Source: Gymnothorax reevesii
Taxonomy: Eukaryota > Chordata > Actinopteri > Anguilliformes > Muraenidae
DNA length: 64,000 nucleotides
Direction of reading: 5' to 3'
NCBI GenBank assembly: GCA_029721435.1
Contig: CM056588.1
Span: 40,689,430-40,753,429, forward strand
Both the position numbers and the translations under genes were made by a program. The notes under the pieces were generated by a model. That model did not search any database. It saw only the letters and a program-made list of their open reading frames with translations, and was not told the DNA's origin. Below, one piece after another: positions 24,295-32,081 of this stretch. The stretch's first letter is position 1; every line of letters begins with the position of its first letter.

Positions 24295-24400
24295 GGACTG
24301 GAGGGATCACCAGCATACCTGTATTCAGTCGGCTGCGGTGGTCACTATTCAGGAAGAGACATCGGGGGGAGTAATGGAGATAGAAAAAGTCAAGGTTTAG
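2780..24400 (+). CDS. deaf1: deaf1, 3' half (six coding exons, 251 residues), DEAF1 transcription factor
   Basis: DEAF1 is a nuclear transcription factor with a SAND DNA-binding domain, a nuclear localisation signal, a leucine-rich helical segment carrying an export signal, and a C-terminal MYND zinc finger for protein contacts. The window encodes everything after the SAND domain. Exons 2780-2909, 7790-7918, 19586-19815, 21457-21528, 22896-22985 and 24296-24400 join in one frame (756 nt including stop). Identity rests on [38 protein letters not shown] and the MYND finger, all matching vertebrate DEAF1. The fourth exon is the least certain; leaving it out keeps the frame. Human DEAF1 has an extra stretch before LTSLPALAV that I did not find; an unseen phase-1 exon between 7918 and 19586 is possible. 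The gene is convergent with drd4. Confidence 0.95.
3203..3335. repeat. Small inverted-repeat element with TGTCGCCTGCAAAGC arms
   Basis: The left arm TGTCGCCTGCAAAGCA and the right arm TGCTTTGCAGGCGACA are reverse complements about 100 bp apart. Between them lie a (GTCT)n run and two copies of an ACACTTTCAGTTGG/ACACTTTCACAT-like phrase. Related phrases (a run of TCTGTCCG, then a 150-bp tandem dimer) occur at 23740-24070, so both may be pieces of one dispersed family. Confidence 0.6.
3660..4600. repeat. T/G-rich degenerate short-period repeat field
   Basis: Variants of GAGTTAGTGTTTGGTAGTTT and GTCTGAGAGTTAG recur many times at irregular spacing of roughly 15-25 bp. This looks like an old, heavily mutated tandem array. 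No open frame in it resembles a known protein. Confidence 0.45.
6528..6637. mobile_element. Palindromic MITE-like element
   Basis: A 35-bp left arm (6528-6562, containing GCTAGCATGCTAATG) is mirrored by the right arm 6603-6637 (CATTAGCATGCTAGC onward) with a few mismatches and a 40-bp A/T-rich spacer. Both outer ends carry ATGGGAT. No clear target-site duplication is seen. Superfamily unknown. Confidence 0.6.
7790..7918 (+). CDS. deaf1: deaf1 exon: [13 protein letters not shown] segment
   Basis: After completing a split Phe codon it encodes [18 protein letters not shown] and then [20 protein letters not shown]. This matches the low-complexity Ser/Thr-rich segment between the nuclear localisation signal and the helical region of DEAF1. 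The acceptor is CCCTGCAG at 7782-7789 and the donor is GTGAGC at 7919. The exon is 129 nt, phase 1 at both ends. Confidence 0.96.
9272..9407. mobile_element. piggyBac-like MITE with TTAA duplication
   Basis: The ends read TTAA-CCCATTTATGCCT and AGGCATAAATGGG-TTAA: a perfect 13-bp terminal inverted repeat beginning CCC and ending GGG, inside a TTAA target duplication (9272-9275 and 9404-9407). TTAA targets with CCC...GGG ends are the signature of the piggyBac superfamily. The 128-bp interior has no coding capacity. Confidence 0.75.
10365..10550 (+). promoter_or_regulatory. Promoter-like cluster of CCAAT boxes and a TATA box inside the deaf1 intron
   Basis: CCAATCAATG at 10369, GCCAATCA at 10423 and the reverse form GATTGGC at 10514 are followed by a TATAAG at 10546 in the context GGATATAAGGAAG. 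The order and spacing resemble a compact RNA polymerase II promoter on the plus strand with a start near 10575. No convincing reading frame follows, so this may be a remnant, a non-coding transcript promoter, or chance. Confidence 0.3.
11377..11392. repeat. Poly-C tract (16 C)
   Basis: An uninterrupted run of C on the plus strand in the deaf1 intron. The minus strand could form a G-quadruplex. Similar tracts occur at 14890-14901, 14917-14941 and 25827-25846. Confidence 0.9.
11728..11785. repeat. (CT)n then (CACT)n microsatellite
   Basis: A pure CT run of about 35 bp passes into six CACT units. It lies just left of the Tc1 element. Confidence 0.9.
11825..13322 (+). mobile_element. Tc1-like DNA transposon, full length but decayed
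   Basis: The left end TACTGAGTACAAATG and the right end CATTTGTACTCAGTA form a terminal inverted repeat of about 28 bp with one mismatch. TA dinucleotides flank both ends (11823-11824, 13323-13324), the target duplication of the Tc1/mariner superfamily. The 1.5-kb body encodes a Tc1 transposase (12126-13081) with frameshifts and a lost catalytic residue. The element sits in the sense orientation in a deaf1 intron. Confidence 0.92.
12126..13081 (+). pseudogene. Tc1 family transposase (DD34E), inactivated
   Basis: Tc1 transposases bind the terminal repeats through paired helix-turn-helix domains and cut and paste DNA with a DDE catalytic core. The start at 12126 gives an N-terminal HTH region ([16 protein letters not shown]...). 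The frame is lost near 12340-12400; the core resumes in another frame at 12473 and stops at 13081. Core motifs are [20 protein letters not shown] and [13 protein letters not shown]. The second catalytic Asp (12833) and the Glu (12938) are 34 residues apart, as in DD34E enzymes. The first catalytic Asp is Tyr (IFSYESQF, codon 12563). Between the HTH part and the core some sequence is also missing. With a frameshift and a dead active site it cannot mobilise itself. Confidence 0.93.
14080..15720. repeat. Degenerate CCAAACTGTTACC repeats with an internal ~115-bp duplication
   Basis: Variants of AAACCAAACTGTTTCCGTC recur at about 25-30 bp spacing, mainly at 14085-14175 and 15180-15700. The blocks 14080-14195 and 15240-15360 align along their length: CAAATGGCC, ACTAGCC/ACTAACC, the CTTACC phrase, CCGTCAA and a shared end CATGGCTGCC/CACGGCTGCC. 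The stretch between them (14200-15175) is unrelated. The 100-residue frame at 15381-15683 is a by-product of the repeat. Confidence 0.55.
14890..14941. repeat. Two poly-C tracts (12 and 25 C)
   Basis: C runs at 14890-14901 and 14917-14941 are separated by ACTCTCTTTCTCACT. The longer run is prone to length error in assembly. The complementary strand is a long G tract. Confidence 0.9.
15919..15942. repeat. (GT)n microsatellite
   Basis: A pure GT run of about 12 units in the deaf1 intron. A similar run lies at 17493-17518. Confidence 0.9.
16069..16272. mobile_element. hAT-type MITE (204 bp)
   Basis: The ends CAGGGCTATCCAAC and GTTGAGTAGCCCTG are inverted, and the arms extend to about 60 bp (GGTGTGGGTGCAGGCTTTCA matched by TGAAAGCCTGCACCCACACC). 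A perfect 8-bp target duplication ATCTACAT flanks it (16061-16068 and 16273-16280). Eight-base duplications and CAGGG ends are typical of hAT elements. It is non-coding and would fold into a long hairpin. Confidence 0.9.
16661..16702. repeat. Perfect 17-bp hairpin
   Basis: The arm AAATTACTTCAAATCAG (16661-16677) and its exact reverse complement (16686-16702) enclose an 8-nt loop. Related AAAATTACTTC phrases follow near 16760, so this may be part of a larger decayed inverted-repeat element. Confidence 0.8.
19137..19323. mobile_element. hAT-like non-autonomous element
   Basis: The left end reads GCAGGGGTCATCAAC; the right end reads GAGTCAATGATCCTT, an imperfect inverse. Identical TTGTCCTACA sequences flank it (19127-19136 and 19322-19331), consistent with an 8-bp duplication GTCCTACA. 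Interior phrases such as CTGGCCTTCAAAACC resemble the hAT MITE family seen elsewhere in this window. It lies about 260 bp before the next deaf1 exon. Confidence 0.65.
19586..19815 (+). CDS. deaf1: deaf1 exon: LTSLPALAV and leucine-rich helical segment
   Basis: The exon completes a Val codon and encodes [14 protein letters not shown], then [17 protein letters not shown] and [20 protein letters not shown]. This is the helical Leu-rich region of DEAF1 that carries the nuclear export signal and supports self-association. The acceptor is CTCATAG at 19579-19585; the donor is GTGAGT at 19816, phase 0. After the conserved QQAK the sequence ([15 protein letters not shown]) no longer resembles the mammalian continuation, which runs as an Ala/Glu-rich helix into the MYND finger. 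Confidence 0.95.
19816..21456 (+). other. deaf1: deaf1 intron rich in GT and CT repeats
   Basis: Contains no recognisable gene. From about 20850 it is a GT-rich stretch (alternating TGTGTG, TGCATG and CGTG) passing into a long CT run (about 21079-21121) and further CT-rich tracts up to the candidate exon at 21457. Confidence 0.8.
21079..21450. repeat. (CT)n tracts upstream of a candidate exon
   Basis: Three CT-rich blocks occur: about 21079-21121, 21169-21210 and 21351-21450. The last runs to within about 10 bp of the acceptor at 21455-21456 and would act as its pyrimidine tract. Confidence 0.85.
21457..21528 (+). CDS. deaf1: Candidate deaf1 linker exon with a GC donor
   Basis: It encodes [17 protein letters not shown] then HTEIIVK, in phase 0 at both ends, exactly between the exon ending at 19815 (phase 0) and the MYND exon at 22896 (phase 0). 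The acceptor is CACTGAAG at 21449-21456 after a long CT tract; an alternative acceptor TTCCAG would start the exon at 21466, also in frame. The donor is AAG followed by GCAAGT, the standard form of the rare GC-AG class. I do not recognise the peptide in mammalian DEAF1, where the same place holds a helical Ala/Glu/Lys-rich linker. It could be a fish-specific or alternative exon, or chance. Skipping it keeps the frame. Confidence 0.5.
21529..22895 (+). other. deaf1: deaf1 intron with CA/GT repeats and a GT-based minisatellite
   Basis: CA runs at about 21577-21665 are followed by GT-rich DNA. Between about 22380 and 22760 a unit with the landmark GCAGTNGGTATGTTTTTGTG, an embedded GT run and GTGAGTGCACACATGCT recurs four times, with landmarks near 22397, 22513, 22638 and 22731. 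No gene seen. Confidence 0.75.
22380..22760. repeat. ~93-125-bp minisatellite unit containing (GT)n
   Basis: Four copies of a compound unit differ chiefly in the length of the GT run inside it. The constant part reads roughly TGCAGCAGTNGGTATGT. It lies 130-500 bp before the MYND exon. Confidence 0.7.
22896..22985 (+). CDS. deaf1: deaf1 exon: first part of the MYND zinc finger
   Basis: It encodes [16 protein letters not shown] followed by [18 protein letters not shown] fingers bind two zinc ions through a CxxC, CxxC, YC...C, H...C ligand series and recruit proline-rich co-repressors. Six of the cysteines are in this exon: CVNC, CTGC and the pair in YCSVFC. The His and last Cys come from the next exon. 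The acceptor is TTTCCTGCAG at 22886-22895, the donor is GTACGG at 22986, phase 0 at both ends. Confidence 0.97.
23775..24070. repeat. 150-bp tandem dimer with TGACCT...AGGTCA palindromes
   Basis: Two diverged copies share GATATCTC.AGAA, GATCAAATTT, ACCAAGG, GATTTTGGTGACCT and AGGTCATAGCGAGC. The second copy carries TGACCTTGACC (24022-24032) and TCAAGGTCA (24039-24047), facing half-sites of the NR5A/ERR nuclear-receptor type. TCTGTCCG-rich sequence just before it links it to the element at 3203-3335. Confidence 0.7.
24243..24290. repeat. (CT)n microsatellite forming the acceptor pyrimidine tract
   Basis: About 22 CT dinucleotides with one TTT interruption end five bases before the AG of the final deaf1 acceptor. 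Confidence 0.9.
24296..24400 (+). CDS. deaf1: deaf1 last exon: end of the MYND finger and C terminus
   Basis: It encodes [16 protein letters not shown], then [18 protein letters not shown] and a TAG stop at 24398-24400. HQHTC supplies the last His and Cys ligands of the MYND finger. The C-terminal tail ending MEIEKVKV resembles the Val/Glu-rich end of mammalian DEAF1. Phase 0 acceptor; 34 residues plus stop. Confidence 0.97.
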   Translation, partial: DWRDHQHTCIQSAAVVTIQEETSGGVMEIEKVKV

Positions 24401-24700
24401 CAGTTATCCATGTCTCCCAGGCAACATGAACTCAACACCGCCCCTCCCCCCCCTTCACAGTCTTCACACACAGACAAACAGTCCACTGCTCTGGCCTTCC
24501 AGGAGAAACACGGACTGCCCTGATCTCATCACCTACAAAGGAAAAACACCTTTCAACTGCTCTGGGATTTCTCTCCTCGCTACCGTTTGAGATCTGTTTA
24601 TTTTCTGAATCTACTCGGGCAAAGTAATCGTCATTTATAAAAACTCTCAACAGTGGAAGTCGGTTTTTCAGCATCATCTTTTTTCACCCAGAAGCATGAA

Positions 24701-24706
24701 ATTAAA
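24701..24706 (+). terminator. Candidate deaf1 polyadenylation signal ATTAAA
   Basis: ATTAAA lies 300 bp after the deaf1 stop. It is the second most common vertebrate poly(A) hexamer. No transcript evidence is available. Confidence 0.4.
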
Positions 24707-25826
24707 ATCCCTTCAACTGAAGTAAATTGCTTTGCAGATTATTTTGGGTCTGAGAGTTCATGTGTTGATTTTTTTTTTTTACATTAATCTGGATGGTTTC
24801 ATTCTGTTTGAGGTCAATAATTTGACTGATATGATTGTTATTATTTTCAATCGGTATTTTTGATTAGTTTTTCCTCCTTGGGCAGAGATTAGATTTTTTC
24901 CCCCCGTGTGCTTCATTGATTTCATTAGTTTTGTGATGACTGTGCCTGCGGTGAGTGATGACGAGAAGCAGTTAGATATGCCTGATGTCCCTCTGCTTGC
25001 AATTAGCGCGGGCTCCGCAAATCCGCGGGATTTTTACTCCAGTAGGGCGCGGACTTAGATTAAATGCGCATCAGTTGGTGCTGCACATCTAACGGACACC
25101 CTGGCAGCTGTACTTCCGCTTTAGAAAATTTGTGCAGTTTGCGGCAGCTAGGCTCCTTTAATTGAAAAGAGACCTCATACCTAGAGCGGAATCCGAGCTT
25201 TCCACCTCTCCACTGAAACTTTTTTTTTTTTTTAAATAAGTGCTGGGTTGTGCCCTGCGTTTGGGCAGACCAATGGGAAGGAAAAGCTTGAAATACGATG
25301 AAAGCGACGTGAGCACACGGTGATGAAATAAAGGACTTCTACTGGTGGCTGTGCGCATACGGGGCGTCATTGTCATTATTTTAAAAATGTGGTCGATTAA
25401 TGAGATCAACCTTACCTGGCCTTTCGCTGTTATCACTGCTGATTTATCTCCCAGATAGTGATGCATTCTGGGTTAATCCCCCAGCTTCACACTCTTGAGT
25501 GACCTTGCTGTCGCACTGTTTTTTTCAGGATTTTTCTGGCAGACTAATGGTGCCCATCAGTACGCTTTCCTCTGGACCAGTAAATAGGCTCACAACTGCA
25601 TGAGGCCTTCCTGTACTGGTTGCACAACGTGGATATAAATAGATGCAACTTAAGTGCGAAGGACTGTATTTTAACCTCTTATTCATTGTAAACAAATTTG
25701 TCCTTGCGGAGGACTTTGCTTAAAAGCAGGACCACTAACTCTAAGACGGACTTGACCCATTAAAACTCAAGCATGCTCAACTGATGCCTAGTGATACCGG
25801 AGCCATCATCAGGTGATGGCTTATCT

Positions 25827-25846
25827 CCCCCCCCCCCCCCCCCCCC
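25827..25846. repeat. Poly-C tract (20 C)
   Basis: An uninterrupted run followed by a short A tract. Confidence 0.9.
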
Positions 25847-27935
25847 AAAAAAAGTAAAATTTGAAAAATTCCAAAATGGTTGATTGGTATTGATTTGTAT
25901 TATAGCATATTATTATAATCCTAAGTTTCATGATACAACATGACAGCTTTGAGAGTAGAAGGGATGCTGAAATGTGATTGGCTTATAGCAGTTATCTTAA
26001 GTTTATTGGACTCATGATTTTTGAGTTATGATTGTTTGCTACAGCGCCGCCTATGGGCAGATTTATACCAAGTAGACCAGTTCAGCTTTAAGCGATTTGG
26101 GTTGCACGCATGCTCTTTCCAGACTACGTATGGCAGATGATGCTGAAATCACATTGAAAAAGGAGAGAAAAAATTTAGTTCTTTTGCTTCCCCTGTGGGA
26201 AAAGGCAGAGAAGAGCTTGGATTCAGGCTATAAACAGGAAGAATTTTTGTTCCCAAGGAACATTCTAGGGTATGCCATGAATATTTTGTGTCGCAAATGG
26301 CCCGATTTTGCAGACCTTGACAAGGAAATAATTTTGTACTCAACCTCCACCAATATCGAATAAAATCCGTACTTTTTCGGCCTGTATTGATGTTCGTGTA
26401 CCCAAAGAAACATTTTGGTGTGTAAAGGTGTCAAGCGTCCATCCAGTCAAGAAAAATTAGGGTTTAATTTCTAGTGCTGCTATCGCTACGTGGTAGTAGC
26501 ATATAAGGCAGCAGCCATGTTACTGATGACACACCGGTAGCTAGGGCATGCGCAGCAGATGCAGTTGCAATACTTAATGCTAATATTAAATTTTAAACCT
26601 CCCTCTCATTAGTAAAACCCCTCAAAATATATGGGCGCCCCTTTTAAAATCGTTCCGGCAAATAAAAAGCCAAGAAAAGTGAAGGTGGGATACGGAATTC
26701 TTTCCTCTTGACGATGTTGACTATGCGCCATCAGTCTTCTACAAACTAAAAGCATTGCCTCCTTAAGGGCAACGTAGACTTGAAAGGCTAAATCGGCAAG
26801 ATATTGTCCAGGTATGTCCTCGATGTTGTTTTCAGCACAAATGAGAATCAAAATCAGATCTGTTGCATTCAGTCAAGGAAGAATGATGTTGCTTTGGTAT
26901 GTCAGAGCCTTGTATTTTACATGTGTACCTGTGCACTTATCCATGTTTAGAGGCGATAAGGATCATCTGTGCTAGCCGGTTGTTTTAAACAGTGCAAATT
27001 TGCCGCCTGAACACTGTAGCTATCAGGGGACTCGTGGCGTGGGAGCCAATTGTTGTGGCGTTAATGACGTTAGATTATGTTGTAAGAAACTACCTGACAA
27101 GCAAATTCAACTTTGTTGGATAACCATAGCAAGTAATTATCTAATCAATGCCTCAATGAAACCAAGTGATTATTGCCAGAAATCTGCTGAAACAGCTGAA
27201 ATGAAAATCATGTCAACCTAGTTTTCAGACATTGTAAGTGACCCAATTATTGTGCTAGTTGAGAGAGAGCGGGTAGAAAATGGGGATGGGTAACCTGGAG
27301 CATGCAAATCATAATGACAACAATAATTATTTTCACTTATTGCTTCAACTAACTCTCCCTTTGTGAGCTTTGAGTGTTATACAAATCTTTGCTTATCTGT
27401 CTCAATTCACGAACCTTGAGTCGAGAGATTGCTCTCCTGTCGCTGACTGTAGGTTTGTTAAAGGCCTCCAGGTTTTCATCTGCCATGCCCAATGTCCAAC
27501 ACTCATGCATTCTCCAAATCTCGCTTTTTCACGCCCTTGAACCAGAAGGGTCTATTTGGTATGCTTGAGTCTAATGGCCTGTTGATGGGGGATGTCAAGT
27601 AAGGTGAAGATTAGACATTGTATTCAATTATAGCATTGTTGCAATAGCGGCCTCACCTGCAAAATTAATTGGCTTACTCCAGCTACATCTTTTAAAATGG
27701 CGATTTTGCAGAAATAAAATTAAAAGTTCTTGGTCTGAAGATACTATTGACCGAATTTCATGTGAATTGGTTACAAAAAAATTACAAAATATTGGAAATG
27801 GTGGAAAATCAACTCATTTGCAAATGGGCATGGCTTATATAGATAAGTGTGTGGATCGGCAGAATCAAGAAAAAATGACTTTTGTTTCTGAAACCTGCAG
27901 TTCTGGAGTTAAAGTCAAACCATAGTTTGTTGTTA

Positions 27936-27954
27936 CAGCGCCACCTTGTGGTCA
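27936..27954 (-). promoter_or_regulatory. CTCF-like binding motif between deaf1 and drd4
   Basis: The minus strand reads TGACCACAAGGTGGCGCTG. It fits the published vertebrate CTCF consensus YGRCCASYAGRKGGCRSYV at 18 of 19 positions; only the eighth base (A for Y) differs. CTCF is an insulator and loop-anchor protein. The motif lies in a repeat-derived segment containing TTACAGCGCCACC. A weaker relative is at about 26043-26056. Binding is inference. Confidence 0.55.
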
Positions 27955-28989
27955 ATTGATATGACGAATTGAAACCTGGTTAATGAGTGTCTCAAGTTTT
28001 TTGGGACAATATCGAAGTTTTCAAGTAATGCTCCAGAAAACAAAAATATATATTAAAAAAAAGCAATTACAAACTGGGCAATGGCTATATCCCCTTGCAT
28101 TATGTGCTGGGAATAATGATAATGGAAGACGATTCAACCAACTGAAATACCGGAGAATTCATCACAGAACATCTATCCCTGTAAACCCTTCGCAAGCTCT
28201 TACAGAATCAGGCTTTCTGCTCTGTGAAACTGACTGAATGTTGGCACATCAGTTAAGCGTGGTGAAATTTCATTCTGACTGTCTCCTAGGCTATCTAGCT
28301 ATAATTGTGGAAAATCGTTCCCAATTCTTCCCATATATTATACATTCTGTCATTAGTTACAAATGGCAGAGGAAGCCATGAAATTGGCCGCACAGATCAA
28401 ACAGAAACTTCAAATATGCTGGGTTAGCCTGACAGCTGCGGCTCCTGCTGTTTTGGTTCGGAGAGGATGGAATCGTGCACTTCATCAGCAGAGATGCGTG
28501 TCACGCTCGGGCAGGAATGATTCTCTTGTGCACAAATCCTGACATGACAACGTGACGATAATTCCTTGGCGGCTTGCAGAGTTTAGTTGGCAGGTGTGCT
28601 GATTGCGGCTGTTACCCAGTTATTGGGAGGACATGGCTTTTAAAAACTGATTTCCAGTCCCCTGTGGTTGGGTACTTGAATTAAGACAACAATCATTTCA
28701 ATCTAGTATGATATTTTACAAAGCACTGTCCTGTTTCTTAAAGAGAGATAACTAAGCTAACTTGTTTAGCTAAATACAAGTACTGTTTGTCATTTTCTCC
28801 CCAGAATGCTATTTTTGTAAAACCCCTGCAGCTAACTGAATTCAAATCAGAAACATTGCACTTATGACCTAATCTGCAGATGTGGGCAGAAGTGTTTGAA
28901 TGAATTATTGATAGCTGAAAGAAGCGTTTTTATTTGCTGTTGTAATTGACTGGGTCCTAAAGAGAGCAGCAAGAGGGAAAAGCAGGAAG

Positions 28990-29452
28990 TGGATAGACAG
29001 GGAACAGTTGTCTGACCTCGAATTTGCGTATGAAATTGCTGCACTCTCTTACAGTATCCATGAACTTCAGAACCTTGTGTCAGTAATCAGCGAGACCACC
29101 AGCTGCACCTGCCTTACCATCAGTGCCATAAAGTCCAAGAGTTTGATGACTGGCCCTCACACTAAACGAACAAGTCTTTCCCTCAACCAGTGGATGGAAG
29201 ATTTGACCAACCTTGGCAGTTCCATCTGTCACACAGGAGACATGGATAAAGAACTTAACTGCCACATTGGCATTGCACCAGAAAGCTGGACTCCTTTGAC
29301 ATTCAGTGCCTGTGTAACATCTTGGGCATCTGGTGGAGTGATTTCATCACAAATGAAGAAGTTGGAAAGAGCTGTGATCAACTGCCAGCATCTAATGTCA
29401 TCTGCGAGAGACGCCTCCGCTGGCTGGGACATGCTGTCAGATTACCACCGTC
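28990..29452 (+). pseudogene. LINE reverse transcriptase fragment, left part
   Basis: The plus-strand frame from 29008 reads MSDLEFAYEIAALS, then HELQNLVS, CLTISAIKSKS, LTNLGSSICHTGDMDKELN. It matches the catalytic-box-to-thumb part of LINE reverse transcriptases (FADD..., GLTIS..KTK, F.YLGS.I...G..D.EI). The catalytic FADD is FAYE (29023-29034), so it is dead. A shifted frame gives RRLRWLGHAVRLPPSR (about 29405-29455), a common LINE C-terminal motif. The coding sequence is cut at 29452 by a Harbinger insertion and resumes after 33063. Confidence 0.75.
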
Positions 29453-29699
29453 CAGGGGCCTCATTTATCATTGTGGATGCACATTTTTTTACACCCTTTT
29501 CCTCAGTTTTGAGCATACACGCTTTTCACCGCCAAATTTGGGATCTATCAAACCCAAACCTGACAGGGAAAAGTGCGGACATTTACACCTATTTTGACCA
29601 TGGCATACCGTTATTTACACCCTTTTTGAAGAACAGGAGGAATTGGCGATGCGACTGCTAAGTCTAAGAATTACAGTGTGCGGGGGAGAGAGGAGGGCG

Positions 29700-30006
29700 G
29701 ATTATAGCCAATTCAAAAGAACAATCAAACCAGCACCAATGTCTGGTTTTCCTAATGTAATTGGAGCCATTGACTGCACTCACATCATGATTAGGGCACC
29801 ATAGGTGAATTAATTCGTACTTGTGAATTGCAAAAATGTGCTTACGATCAATACCCAAATCATACGTGACGCCAACATGCTCATAACGAATGTAGTGGCA
29901 CGTTGGCCTGGCTCTACACATGATTCATTCATCCTGACGCACAGCAGTGTGGGGGTGAGACTGGGGGCAGGCGCTGCGCGTGACGACTGGCTTCTTGATG
30001 AGTGCA
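29700..30006 (+). pseudogene. Harbinger transposase (HARBI1-like) fragment, broken
   Basis: The frame reads GFPNVIGAIDCTHIMIRAP, then after stops at 29802 and 29811 FVLVNCKNVLTINTQ, DANMLITNVVARWPGST and HDSFILTHSS. These are the DDE nuclease signatures of PIF/Harbinger transposases: the first catalytic Asp in IDCTH (29772-29774) and the second in the WPGSTHDS region. The frame ends at about 30006 near WLLDEC, where the family normally has GDSGY; an hAT insertion begins at 30021. The conserved C-terminal part with the catalytic Glu was not recognised after the insertion. Confidence 0.85.
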
Positions 30007-30020
30007 TGTAGGCTTCACAG

Positions 30021-32081
30021 TAGGGATGGAGAGATTCACCAGTGCATATTGGCAGTCCGGTACAAACTTTAGCGATGCGACTGCATTGTTAGCTTCAGTG
30101 TGTATCGGTCACAAGTGCCAGCTGATTCGCAATGTATCGTTCCTAACGTCCCCGTATCGGTAAAACATGTGGATTACACAATTATTTCAACTTTTATTCC
30201 CCTCGCTCAGGTGTTTCCAAGGTGCCCTTAATTGATGGGTTTAATCCCGGGAAACGGGACTCCCGGGATTTGACCTTCAAACCATTTCCCGTTTCCTGGG
30301 AAATAGGCCCAGAAAAACGAGAAACCGGGAAAAAAAAAAACATTTAAAAAATATTCATCAGATAATGGAATATATTTAGAAAATATGTAGGCCTATTTTA
30401 CTTTCTTAAAACACATTCAACAGCTGTGTGTGTGTGTGCGCAGGTGGAACAGCTGTGCGTGTGTATGCGAGTACAGGGGAAGAGAATACTTAACTTAATC
30501 GAACTGACTATTCACACTGAGTACCGCTGCTTGGAAGCACTTAAATTTCTAAAAACTGGAATGGTCATCAACTGGCGCAGCGAGTAAGTGTGGCCAAGAA
30601 AAAAATTCAGCATTGGCCACATGTAAAAGTGCGATTAACATCGGCCTTCATAATAGCCTACTTCAAAATATTTAATAATGAGGACGTGCTGCGCTGTCTG
30701 AGGGAGGGATCAAATGCACAAGACTGAGGCTCAACAGTCGGCTCGCTGCAACATTTAAAATCTCAGACAAAACTCCAGGTGAAAGAACACTGGATTCATA
30801 CTTCATGCAAAACGCTTCAGACAGAGATGCGTGGGCTTTAGTGAACTGGGGCACTCATTGAACAAAGAAAAATCTCCTGATTCATCTGAAACCTCCTTCC
30901 CAGTGAGTCGATGCGTTTTATAACTTTGCTTTTTAACTTTGAGTGATCGCTGACTTTATTTTAGCCGACAGTCTGACACCGCAGCACACACCGTGCCGGC
31001 CACCCGCAGAGTCTGAATGTGAGCAGATTATGGAATCTATCTGAGCTCAAAACCATGACTATGAAAGCACCAAACTACTTGCCTAATCGAATTTCGTTAG
31101 GTTATAATATGAGGAATTGTTCAAAATAATTCCCATGAGGCTGTTCAGTCAGACAGCGATAGATCACAGGTGTTTTTTCCCTCTCATCTGAAGCGAACGT
31201 CAAGCTGCATGCCGCTTACGGAGTTTATATTGTTATCATATTGATTAATCTTGAAATTACATTTTTGTGCCTCAATAATTCTATATACCACCTGATAATA
31301 CATTAAATCAGTCATGTTTCGGACCCACATGTCTCTTTGTTAAGTGTTTCCTGAACTATGACCAATGTTAAATAACGGTAGCCAAAAATTATAGGCTACC
31401 TTAAAAACAAGTTAATTTCCCGGGAAAATGCGCTTCTTTTCCCGGGATAGAAAATGGCTCATTTTCAGGAAAATTATTAATCCCTACCTGAATGCACCAC
31501 CATTACAGGGAGGTTTTATAAGTGTGCACTGGTACTGTTTTTTGCACATAATGGAAGAAAGTTTTATACCTAAGTGTTGTAAAATTTACCGACAGATGAC
31601 AACATTGTCTGTTGTTTTTTTCTTTGTGAAAGGACTGAATACCAGTAGTCTGTCTTTTTAAGAGGCCAAAAAGAAAATTTCAGGGAAAAAAAATCACGTT
31701 GTTTGTTATGGTGCTGATAAGAAATAAATTGCGTCTACCTCTGTCTATATACCATATTAAATTGCACTTTTATTTTATTTTATTGAATTTTTTGGTTTGA
31801 TTAATAGAAAACAATCAAGTATTTAATACATCCCTGACAAGGAAAGGGAGAGGAAAGAATAATTGTGCTGGTGAGGTAAGAAACCAAATGTGGTCTTATA
31901 AATGATTTGCATAGTGTTGAATCGAATCGTATCGAACCAAATCGCATCTAATCGTGAACAAGGGTGAATCGTATCGCTTCATATCTGCAAGGGGCTTCAC
32001 TGTATCGTTAATGTATCGTATCACTGGCAGCGTATCGAGATGCGTATCGAATCAGCTCAGTGGTGGAGATTCACATCCCTA
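30021..32081. mobile_element. hAT-type non-autonomous element nested in the Harbinger element
   Basis: The left end TAGGGATGGAGAGATTCACC and the right end GGTGGAGATTCACATCCCTA are imperfect inverted repeats. The 8-bp flanks CTTCACAG (30013-30020) and CTACACAG (32082-32089) differ at one base. Sub-terminal GTATCG boxes recur many times near both ends, notably at 31925-32050, as is common for transposase-binding regions of hAT elements. The interior is non-coding and itself holds another insertion. Confidence 0.75.
30234..31486. mobile_element. Second hAT-like element nested inside the first
   Basis: The left end GATGGGTTTAATCCCGGGA and the right end TTATTAATCCCTA are weakly inverted, with CCCGGGA boxes in inverted arrangement near both ends (about 30246-30300 and 31418-31450). 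Flanks CCTTAATT (30226-30233) and CCTGAATG (31487-31494) match at six of eight positions. Boundaries are tentative. Confidence 0.5.

Larger units (their letters stand above)
22986..24295 (+). other. deaf1: Last deaf1 intron
   Basis: Splits the MYND finger. A CT-rich block (about 23380-23740) is followed by a 150-bp tandem dimer (23775-24070), then a (CT)n run from about 24243 that ends in the acceptor CCGTAG at 24290-24295. No other gene. Confidence 0.85.
24707..28989. other. Spacer right of deaf1
   Basis: No gene recognised. It holds a poly-C tract (25827-25846), two pieces of a repeat with TACAGCGCC boxes (around 25880-26060 and 27700-27970) and a CTCF-like motif at 27936-27954. Short open frames such as 26097-26363 and 27983-28237 resemble nothing I know. 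Confidence 0.6.

Noticed and set aside
26097..26363. An 88-codon frame in the spacer.
   Set aside because: No recognisable domain, no splice context, and it starts in a repeat-like segment with TACAGCGCC.
29008..29661. A 217-codon plus-strand frame as a host gene.
   Set aside because: The first part matches LINE reverse transcriptase with a mutated catalytic box; the rest crosses the Harbinger end at 29456 and is unrelated.
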